NCBI GenBank assembly: GCA_020024175.1
Contig: JAHHUB010000041.1
Span: forward strand, 1-10,887
Origin: Oscillospiraceae bacterium
Lineage (GTDB): Bacteria > Bacillota > Clostridia > Oscillospirales > Ruminococcaceae
Direction of reading: 5' to 3'
DNA: 10,887 nucleotides
The notes below the pieces were generated by a model. That model was not told the origin of the DNA, ran no database searches, and was given only the letters and a program-made list of their open reading frames with translations. Of the stretch, positions 5,490 through 10,887 are shown in pieces. The translations under genes and the position numbers were made by a program. Position 1 is the stretch's first letter; the number at the start of each line of letters is the position of its first letter.

Positions 5490-5801
5490 ATGGCAAAATT
5501 AGAATTACGTCCTCAGGAGGAATTATTGGCCAAGGAATATGCATCCCATATAATGAATATGCTTTTTATTCCTCAGGCAAATCCCGGAAAATTGACAGTA
5601 ACAAATCAAAGAATTAAATTTGATGAGACTAGACTCAAAGCTGAATTTGAATATGATTTAACTGAAATAGATTCAATTTCCGTAGGAATGGCAAGTACTT
5701 TAACCATTAACTGCAAAGACGGCAAGAAACATAAAATAACAGGTATGTACAATAAAAGGCTTATTGCAGCTATGGAACAAGCAGGTATAAGAAAAGAATA
5801 A
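5490..5801 (+). CDS. Small PH/GRAM-like domain protein, function unknown
   Basis: The 103-aa soluble product has no signal peptide or membrane segment. After an N-terminal helix (about 8-25), residues 33-98 read like a compact PH/GRAM-type beta fold: GKLTVTNQRIKF (33-44), FEYDLTEIDSISVG (53-66), then STLTINCKDGKKHKITG (69-85), and a closing helix NKRLIAAMEQAGI (88-100). The 'L.VT.QRI.F ... DL.EI.SI ... L.I...DGK...' spacing is the family signature as I know it; this is pattern recognition, not a profile search. Such domains often bind lipids or proteins, but no specific role can be assigned. The start is ATG at 5490, with AAAGGAGG (5475-5482) 7 nt before; a GTG at 5472 in frame would place the Shine-Dalgarno inside the gene. 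It has its own promoter and terminator and interrupts the usual khpB-mnmE adjacency. Confidence 0.85.
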   Translation: MAKLELRPQEELLAKEYASHIMNMLFIPQANPGKLTVTNQRIKFDETRLKAEFEYDLTEIDSISVGMASTLTINCKDGKKHKITGMYNKRLIAAMEQAGIRKE

Positions 5802-5809
5802 TTTATAAA

Positions 5810-5840
5810 ATCGCTCTTTAAAAAAAAGGGCGGTTTTTTT
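5810..5840 (+). terminator. Intrinsic terminator after the PH/GRAM-like gene
   Basis: ATCGCTCTTT (5810-5819) pairs with AAAGGGCGGT (5825-5834), 10 bp with two G-U pairs around a 5-nt A loop. The T-run covers 5834-5840. Together with the terminator at 5334-5383 it isolates the gene as a single-gene unit. Confidence 0.85.
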
Positions 5841-5877
5841 ATATAAATGAACTAAAAAATTACCACAGGTTTTACTA

Positions 5878-5906
5878 TTGTTATTAATCTGTTTTTGTGG
5901 TATTGT
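5878..5906 (+). promoter_or_regulatory. Candidate promoter of the mnmE-mnmG-rsmG operon
   Basis: TTGTTA (5878-5883) and TATTGT (5901-5906) are 17 bp apart, giving a start near 5913 and a 40-nt leader. A promoter is needed here because a strong terminator ends at 5840. A dyad TACCACA (5861-5867) / TGTGGTA (5896-5902) brackets the -35 and touches the -10, and could be an operator. Both boxes are imperfect, so the call is tentative. Confidence 0.42.
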
Positions 5907-5952
5907 AATAATGGTGAATTATTTTATTTTATATATAACGGAGGGAAAAGCT

Positions 5953-7317
5953 GTGAGCAATACAATCGCGGCTATTGCCACTCCATACGGAGTGGGTGGA
6001 ATAGGAATAGTGCGTATTTCCGGGGATAATGCAAAAAAAATTGCCTCTGAAATTTTTATCCCCATAGGAAAGAGAAATATAAACAATGTAAAAGGCTTTT
6101 CTGCAATTTACGGAAAGGTTAAGGACAGCGAAGGTATATTTGATGAGGCTGTGGTAACTGTATATAATTCCCCCAAAAGCTATACAGGAGAGGATTGTAT
6201 AGAAATTTCCTGCCATGGAGGCACTTATATTATGGAAAGAGTGCTCAATGCCGCTTTGGAAGCAGGAGCATCTATGGCTGACAGTGGTGAATTTACCAAG
6301 AGAGCTTTTTTAAACGGAAAATTAAGCCTTGAACAGGCTGAATCGGTAATTGACCTTATAAACGCTAAATCCAAGCTCTCTGCTGCAGCAGCATTAAGTG
6401 TAAAAGATGGAGTTTTAAACAGAAAAATAAATTTACTTATAGAAGAAACCACAGGACTTACTGCACATCTAAATGTGTGGACCGATTATCCTGATGAGGA
6501 TATTCCGGAAGTTACTGACGATGATTTGAGAACAGGGCTTAGTAAAATTAAATCTGACTTGGAAGAACTGCTTAAAAGTTATGACAAGGGAAAAATTATT
6601 AAAGATGGTGTGTCCACTGTAATTGTGGGGAAACCTAATGTGGGAAAAAGCACTTTAATGAATGCTCTTTCAGGACAGCAGACAAGCATTGTAACTCATA
6701 TAGCGGGAACCACCCGTGATATTGTGGAAGAAACTGTAAAAGTAGGGGATATAGTGCTGAAAATTGCCGATACTGCGGGAATACACAGCACCGAAGATTT
6801 GGTTGAAAGCATAGGTGTAGAAGCAGCTATAAAGAAAACTTCTGCCAGTGCGTTAGTATTAGCCGTATTTGACGGCACATCTCCCATTGATGATGACGAC
6901 AAAAAAATTGTAGAACTTACAAAAAATCACACAGCTTTGGCAGTAATCAACAAGGGGGATATGCAAATTAAAATTGACAAAAATTATATTTATGACAATT
7001 TTAAATATGTGGCGGAAATATCTGCAAAAGAACAGGAAGGTATGGATATACTCTCCGACAAGATAAAGGAAATTTACAAGATAAATAATTTTGACAGCAG
7101 TACACCCATGCTTTATACACTCCGACAAAAAGAATGTGTTATGAAAGCTTATAAATCTTTAATTGAAGCTGAAAATGCCCTTGATATGGGAATGACTTTT
7201 GATGCAGTAAATGTTTGCATTGAAGATGTATTAAGCAGTTTATTGGAAATTTCAGGAAAAGCTGCTTCGGAAGAAATTGTAAACAGCATATTTGCAAAAT
7301 TTTGTGTAGGAAAATAA
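5953..7317 (+). CDS. mnmE: tRNA modification GTPase MnmE
   Basis: MnmE works with MnmG to install the carboxymethylaminomethyl group on C5 of U34 in certain tRNAs, using a tetrahydrofolate one-carbon unit and GTP hydrolysis. The 454-aa protein has the N-terminal folate-binding/dimerisation domain (1 to about 118, with TPYGVGGIGIVRISG), the helical domain with GEFTKRAFLNGKLSLEQAE (112-130), an inserted G domain (about 215-375) and the C-terminal helices. G motifs: GKPNVGKS (226-233), GTTRD (252-256), DTAG (273-276), NKGD (333-336) and SAK (357-359). The C terminus FCVGK keeps the essential cysteine at 451, the same number as in E. coli. The start is GTG (5953-5955) because GGAGGG (5940-5945) lies 7 nt upstream and SNTIAAIATP is the family N terminus; an upstream ATG at 5878 would add an unrelated hydrophobic stretch. 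mnmG follows after 12 nt. Confidence 0.97.
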   Translation: MSNTIAAIATPYGVGGIGIVRISGDNAKKIASEIFIPIGKRNINNVKGFSAIYGKVKDSEGIFDEAVVTVYNSPKSYTGEDCIEISCHGGTYIMERVLNAALEAGASMADSGEFTKRAFLNGKLSLEQAESVIDLINAKSKLSAAAALSVKDGVLNRKINLLIEETTGLTAHLNVWTDYPDEDIPEVTDDDLRTGLSKIKSDLEELLKSYDKGKIIKDGVSTVIVGKPNVGKSTLMNALSGQQTSIVTHIAGTTRDIVEETVKVGDIVLKIADTAGIHSTEDLVESIGVEAAIKKTSASALVLAVFDGTSPIDDDDKKIVELTKNHTALAVINKGDMQIKIDKNYIYDNFKYVAEISAKEQEGMDILSDKIKEIYKINNFDSSTPMLYTLRQKECVMKAYKSLIEAENALDMGMTFDAVNVCIEDVLSSLLEISGKAASEEIVNSIFAKFCVGK

Positions 7318-7329
7318 TGGGAGATACAT

Positions 7330-9228
7330 ATGGAATATATTGCAGAAAATTATGATGTTGCAGTTATAGGGGGAGGCCATGCGGGTATAGAAGCCGCTCT
7401 TGTTTCCGCTCGACTGGGACTAAAAACCATAATATTTACTATTTCATTGGATGCTATTGGCAATCTGCCTTGTAACCCATCTATTGGTGGTACGGCAAAA
7501 GGGCATTTGGTGAGAGAAATTGACGCATTAGGCGGAGAAATGGGAAAAGCCGCCGATGCCACATTTATACAAAGCCGTATGCTTAACATGGGCAAAGGAC
7601 CTGCAGTGCACAGCTTGAGAGTTCAGGCTGACCGAGCTGCATATCACCTTTATATGAAAAATGTTTTGGAAAATCAGGAAAATTTGGATGTAAAACAAGC
7701 GGAAATTGTGGATATACGTCTTAATGAAAATGGGCAAGTCAGTGGAGTTATTACTCATTTAGGTGCTTTGTACCCGGTAAAAGCCGCAATACTTTGCACC
7801 GGTACATTCTTAAATGGCACAATTCATGTGGGACATCAAATGTTTTCCAGTGGCCCCGATGGTATGCATGCTTCCCTGAAACTTACGGATAATCTCCGAA
7901 AAATCGGTTTGGATTTGAGGAGGTTTAAAACAGGAACACCTGCCAGAGTTCACAAAAAAAGTATTGACTATTCTCAGTTGGAAAGACAGCCTGGTGATGA
8001 TATTATTACTCCTTTTTCCTTTGAAACTACAGGTAAATTGGAAAACAAAGTGGATTGCTATATTGCTTACACAAATGAGGACACTCATAAAATAATCAGA
8101 GATAATATACAAAAATCCGCTATGTACAGCGGTAATATTGAAGGTGTAGGCCCCAGATACTGCCCCAGTATAGAAGACAAAGTGGTGAGATTTGCCGATA
8201 AACCAAGACATCAGATTTTTGTGGAACCTATGGGACTTAATACCCAGGAAATTTATTTGCAGGGATTTTCCACTTCTCTTCCTGAAGAAGTACAGGTGGA
8301 AATGTACCGTTCTGTAAAAGGCTTTGAAAATATTAAAATTATGAGAAATGCTTATGCCATTGAATATGACTGTGTAGACCCCACAACTTTAAAACCAACT
8401 TTGGAATTTAAAGAAGTGCCATATCTTTACGGTGCAGGACAATTTAATGGTACCAGCGGTTATGAAGAAGCAGCAGCTCAGGGACTTATAGCGGGTATTA
8501 ATGCGGCAAGAAAAATCAAAGGTGAAAGTGAATTTACTCTTGACCGTTCCACATCTTATATAGGAACACTTATTGATGATATAATCATAAAAGGTTGTAC
8601 CGACCCTTACAGAATGATGACATCACGTTCTGAATACAGACTTATTCTCCGCCAGGACAATGCAGACAAAAGACTTACACCCCTTGGCAGGGAACTTGGA
8701 CTTATCAGCGACCAAAGATGGGAACATTATCTTAAAAAACAGGAACAAATCTGTGCTGAAATTCAGCGTGTAAAAACAACAACAATAGCTGTTTCCGATA
8801 AGTTAAATCAAATGCTTGTTTCACGTGGAACATCTGAAATTTCCTCTAATATTAAGATGATAGAACTTATCAGGCGTCCTCAAATCAGTTATGAGGATTT
8901 GGCTGATTTTGATACGGAAAGAAAACCACTGGACAGGGAAGTTTGGGAACAGGTGGAAACAGAAATCAAATATGAGGGATATATTCAAAAACAATATGCA
9001 CAAGTGGAACAAATGAGACGACTGGAATATAAAAAATTGGATATAAATCAAGATTATAAGGAAATAAAAGGTCTGCGTTTAGAGGCACAGGAAAAATTAA
9101 ATAAAATAAAACCACAAAATCTGGGACAGGCTTCCCGTATAAGCGGTGTAAGTCCCGCTGATATTTCGGTTTTAGTTATTTGGCTGGAACAAAAAGGGGC
9201 ACAAGGAGGAAAAAAACTTGAGTTATAA
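7330..9228 (+). CDS. mnmG: tRNA uridine-5-carboxymethylaminomethyl modification enzyme MnmG (GidA)
   Basis: MnmG is the FAD-dependent partner of MnmE in U34 modification of tRNA. The 632-aa length matches E. coli (629). The FAD fold begins with VIGGGHAGIEAA (12-23). The conserved PCNPSIGG (47-54) contains C48 and YCPSIEDK (277-284) contains C278, the two cysteines implicated in catalysis. GKGPAVHSLRVQADR (88-102), GTFLNG (158-163), and GYEEAAAQGLIAG (377-389) are further family blocks. The C-terminal tRNA/MnmE-binding domain shows KYEGYIQKQ (547-555) and ASRISGVSPADI (601-612). GGGAG (7319-7323) precedes the ATG by 6 nt. It is 12 nt after mnmE and its last 11 nt overlap rsmG. A parS-like site at 8817-8832 is embedded in codons 496-501. 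Confidence 0.98.
   Translation: MEYIAENYDVAVIGGGHAGIEAALVSARLGLKTIIFTISLDAIGNLPCNPSIGGTAKGHLVREIDALGGEMGKAADATFIQSRMLNMGKGPAVHSLRVQADRAAYHLYMKNVLENQENLDVKQAEIVDIRLNENGQVSGVITHLGALYPVKAAILCTGTFLNGTIHVGHQMFSSGPDGMHASLKLTDNLRKIGLDLRRFKTGTPARVHKKSIDYSQLERQPGDDIITPFSFETTGKLENKVDCYIAYTNEDTHKIIRDNIQKSAMYSGNIEGVGPRYCPSIEDKVVRFADKPRHQIFVEPMGLNTQEIYLQGFSTSLPEEVQVEMYRSVKGFENIKIMRNAYAIEYDCVDPTTLKPTLEFKEVPYLYGAGQFNGTSGYEEAAAQGLIAGINAARKIKGESEFTLDRSTSYIGTLIDDIIIKGCTDPYRMMTSRSEYRLILRQDNADKRLTPLGRELGLISDQRWEHYLKKQEQICAEIQRVKTTTIAVSDKLNQMLVSRGTSEISSNIKMIELIRRPQISYEDLADFDTERKPLDREVWEQVETEIKYEGYIQKQYAQVEQMRRLEYKKLDINQDYKEIKGLRLEAQEKLNKIKPQNLGQASRISGVSPADISVLVIWLEQKGAQGGKKLEL
8817..8832. promoter_or_regulatory. 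parS centromere-like site within mnmG
   Basis: TGTTTCACGTGGAACA fits the known parS pattern TGTTNCACGTGNAACA at every fixed position and differs by one base from TGTTTCACGTGAAACA. ParB/Spo0J loads at such sites to organise and segregate the origin region. It is the only CACGTG core I found in the window. It encodes L-V-S-R-G-T of MnmG. Clustering of parS near oriC is well established; a parB-family gene begins 1.2 kb away. Confidence 0.85.
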
Positions 9229-9934
9229 TAAAGAACTTCTCCGAAAAGAGTTGGAAAATGCCGAAATACCATACACAGAGGAGAATTTAGCTGATTTTAG
9301 TATTTACAGTGATTTATTGACAGATTGGAACAACAAAATTAATTTGACAGCCATTACAGATGAAGACGGAATTGCTTTAAAGCATTTTTATGATTCGGTA
9401 ATGCTGCTAAAATATTTTAAGGTAAAAGAAAATGCAAGTATGATTGATGTGGGAACCGGGGCAGGATTTCCCTCCATGCCTTGTAAAATTCTCCGTCCTG
9501 ATATAAAGCTCACTCTTCTTGATAGTTTAAATAAGAGAATAAATTTTCTGAAAGAAGTGGGAAATTCTCTTAATTTTAAAGATACTGAATATATACACGC
9601 AAGGGCAGAGGATGGCGGAAAAAACAAGGAATATCGAGAAAAATACGATATTGCCACAGCCAGAGCAGTAGCAAACTTAACTAATTTAGCGGAATACTGT
9701 TTGCCTTTTGCAAAAACAGGAGGATATTTTGTGGCATTAAAGGGGCCTGACTGTGATGCTGAAATTAATGAGGCCAAATCTGCAATAAAAAAACTTGGTG
9801 GAGAAATCGAAAAAATTATCACATATGAATTGCCTGAAGGCAGTGGAAGAACTATAGTTATAATAAAGAAAGTTTCGGCAACACCCGGCAAATATCCAAG
9901 AACATCCGCAAAAATTGCCAAGGAAAAGCTGTAA
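9218..9934 (+). CDS. rsmG: 16S rRNA (guanine-527-N7)-methyltransferase RsmG (GidB)
   Basis: RsmG methylates N7 of G527 (E. coli numbering) in 16S rRNA using S-adenosylmethionine; loss of it gives low-level streptomycin resistance in several bacteria. The 238-aa length is typical. Visible features: the N-terminal helix with DWNNKINLTAI (36-46), the SAM-binding glycine loop DVGTGAGFP (77-85), the following acidic strand end LLDSLNKR (100-107), and ATARAVANL (146-154) near the active site. The basic end PGKYPRTSAKIAKEKL (223-238) resembles the family's KYPR tail. The start is TTG (9218-9220), chosen because AAGGAGGA (9203-9210) lies 7 nt upstream and M-S-Y-N-K starts the family-like region. It overlaps mnmG by 11 nt, so translation is probably coupled. 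A long hairpin follows before the noc-type gene. Confidence 0.96.
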   Translation: MSYNKELLRKELENAEIPYTEENLADFSIYSDLLTDWNNKINLTAITDEDGIALKHFYDSVMLLKYFKVKENASMIDVGTGAGFPSMPCKILRPDIKLTLLDSLNKRINFLKEVGNSLNFKDTEYIHARAEDGGKNKEYREKYDIATARAVANLTNLAEYCLPFAKTGGYFVALKGPDCDAEINEAKSAIKKLGGEIEKIITYELPEGSGRTIVIIKKVSATPGKYPRTSAKIAKEKL

Positions 9935-9997
9935 ATATAGTTTATTACAAAGGTTAATGCGGAAAACTGCGATATAAAATAATGGTAATTTAAGTAA

Positions 9998-10044
9998 AAG
10001 AGTGCTAGTATAACATTACAAATGTTGTATTGGCACTTTTATTT
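9998..10044 (+). terminator. Long hairpin terminator/attenuator between rsmG and the noc-type gene
   Basis: Bases 10002-10017 pair with 10021-10036 without interruption: 16 pairs including three G-U, loop ACA. Four more pairs extend the stem to 9998-10040. TTTTATTT (10037-10044) follows. The G-U pairs hold only in plus-strand RNA, so the structure is probably read in that direction. It ends a few bases before the next gene's Shine-Dalgarno (10049-10055). Confidence 0.75.
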
Positions 10045-10061
10045 GTATAGGAGGGAAAAAG

Positions 10062-10868
10062 ATGACGGAATACTTGGAACAGGAAAAAGAAATAAACAAA
10101 GTGGTGGCAATTCCACTGGAATATATCTGTATTAACCCAAATCAGCCCAGACAAATTTTAAATCAGGATGATTTGCTCAGTCTTATGGCAAGCATAAAAG
10201 AAAATGGACTTTTGCAGCCTATTACAGTCAGAAAACTTTCGGAAAAATGTTATGAATTAATAGCAGGGGAAAGACGCAGCAGAGCTTGTTTGGCATTGGG
10301 ATTTAAATATGTCCCGGCAATTATTGAAGATGTATCAAATCAGCAGTCTGCAGTATTGGCTCTTATTGAAAATGTTCAGAGAAAAGATTTGAATTTTTTT
10401 GAAGAGGCAAAAGCACTCAAAAATATAATGGAGCTTAAAAATATTAATCAACAGGAGCTTGGGGAACTTTTGGGCAAAACTCAAGGCTCGGTGGCAAATA
10501 AACTCAGACTTTTAAAATTAACACCTAGGTGTGAACAACTTATTATAAGTGGAAAACTGACAGAAAGACACGCCCGTGGAATACTTAAATTAAGTGAGGA
10601 AAAGTTAAGAATAAAAGCTATCAATCATATTATTAAATATAACTTAAATGTGGAACAAAGTGAGAAATATGTGAAAAAACTGATTTCAAAAAATCAATCT
10701 GAAATTACGGTAAAAGTAAATGATGTAAAAGTTTTTCAGAGTACATTAAATAATGCAGTTAATTTTATGAAGTCAGCAGGATTTGAAATAATTTCTCAAC
10801 ATCAGGAGGACGATGAATTTATAAACTATAATATAAAAATTTCAAAGAAAAAAAATTCTGCCAGTTAA
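10062..10868 (+). CDS. noc: ParB-family nucleoid occlusion protein, Noc type
   Basis: The product (268 aa) is a ParB-family DNA-binding CTPase-type protein. Features: the N-terminal ParB domain from PNQPRQIL (26-34); the CTP-binding motifs GERRSRA (69-75) and ENVQRKDLN (103-111); the helix-turn-helix near QQELGELLGKTQGSVANKLR (130-149); and ERHARGILKL (168-177). VANKLRLLKL and ERHAR resemble Noc, and position right after rsmG, before the expected soj/parA-spo0J/parB pair, is where Noc is encoded in many Firmicutes. In Bacillus, Noc blocks septum formation over DNA. However, the N terminus MTEYLEQEKEINKV lacks the amphipathic membrane-binding helix of B. subtilis Noc, so it could instead act as a second ParB. 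AGGAGGG (10049-10055) lies 6 nt before the ATG. The stop at 10866-10868 is 19 nt from the window end. Confidence 0.85.
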   Translation: MTEYLEQEKEINKVVAIPLEYICINPNQPRQILNQDDLLSLMASIKENGLLQPITVRKLSEKCYELIAGERRSRACLALGFKYVPAIIEDVSNQQSAVLALIENVQRKDLNFFEEAKALKNIMELKNINQQELGELLGKTQGSVANKLRLLKLTPRCEQLIISGKLTERHARGILKLSEEKLRIKAINHIIKYNLNVEQSEKYVKKLISKNQSEITVKVNDVKVFQSTLNNAVNFMKSAGFEIISQHQEDDEFINYNIKISKKKNSAS

Positions 10869-10887
10869 GCTAAAAATAGAATATATA

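Noticed and set aside
5878..5952. Upstream in-frame ATG extending MnmE by 25 residues
   Set aside because: The extension is hydrophobic and unlike any MnmE N terminus, while the GTG at 5953 has a strong Shine-Dalgarno and gives the standard 454-aa protein.
7810..8211. Long open frame antisense to mnmG, and similar antisense frames within khpB, mnmE and rsmG
   Set aside because: They lie wholly opposite strongly conserved genes, lack ribosome sites and have no recognisable protein features.
1..10887. CRISPR arrays, tRNA or rRNA genes, insertion sequences, phage or toxin-antitoxin genes
   Set aside because: I looked on both strands and saw no regularly spaced repeats, tRNA-like TTCGA arms, transposase motifs or terminal repeats; the gene order is the conserved origin cluster.

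Overview
This is the chromosomal replication-origin neighbourhood of a low-GC Firmicute. Gene order, Shine-Dalgarno strength (AGGAGG type) and protein sequences point to a member of class Clostridia, plausibly close to Oscillospiraceae/Ruminococcaceae. The class-level call is firm; the family is an impression from protein style only.

Layout: two gene blocks diverge from the origin. On the minus strand are dnaA (599-1975) and the first 86 codons of dnaN (1-260, cut by the window edge). On the plus strand are rpmH, rnpA, yidD, yidC, khpB/jag, a small PH/GRAM-like gene, mnmE, mnmG, rsmG and a noc-type parB paralogue. Apart from the PH-like gene this is the order known from Bacillus and Clostridium origins, and each block is transcribed in the direction its fork travels.

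Origin: both non-coding flanks of dnaA hold DnaA-box-like sequences. The upstream flank (1976-2399) has a perfect TTATCCACA and a dnaA promoter whose -10 overlaps a TTATACACA box, which suggests autoregulation. The downstream flank (261-598) has three tandem boxes at 470-499 and an AT-rich tract with a DnaA-trio-like run at 331-345. A 7-mer, GTGAAAA, occurs six times in these two flanks.

Transcription units: rpmH has a near-consensus promoter and is followed by a terminator or attenuator placed before rnpA. yidD follows rnpA closely and has no Shine-Dalgarno. yidC and khpB are adjacent and end at a strong terminator. The PH-like gene is a self-contained unit with its own promoter and terminator. 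mnmE-mnmG-rsmG form a tight operon (12-nt gap, then 11-nt overlap). A 16-20 bp hairpin separates rsmG from noc.

How the genes fit together: DnaA and DnaN start and sustain replication. L34 and RNase P protein serve ribosome and tRNA biogenesis. YidD, YidC and KhpB serve membrane-protein insertion and RNA/cell-envelope control. MnmE and MnmG jointly modify U34 of tRNA, and RsmG methylates 16S rRNA. The Noc/ParB-type protein links chromosome position to segregation or division. A parS-like site (8817-8832) lies inside mnmG, about 1.2 kb before the parB-family gene. I found no mobile element, CRISPR array, tRNA or rRNA. The window is mostly conserved housekeeping; the interesting signals are regulatory.
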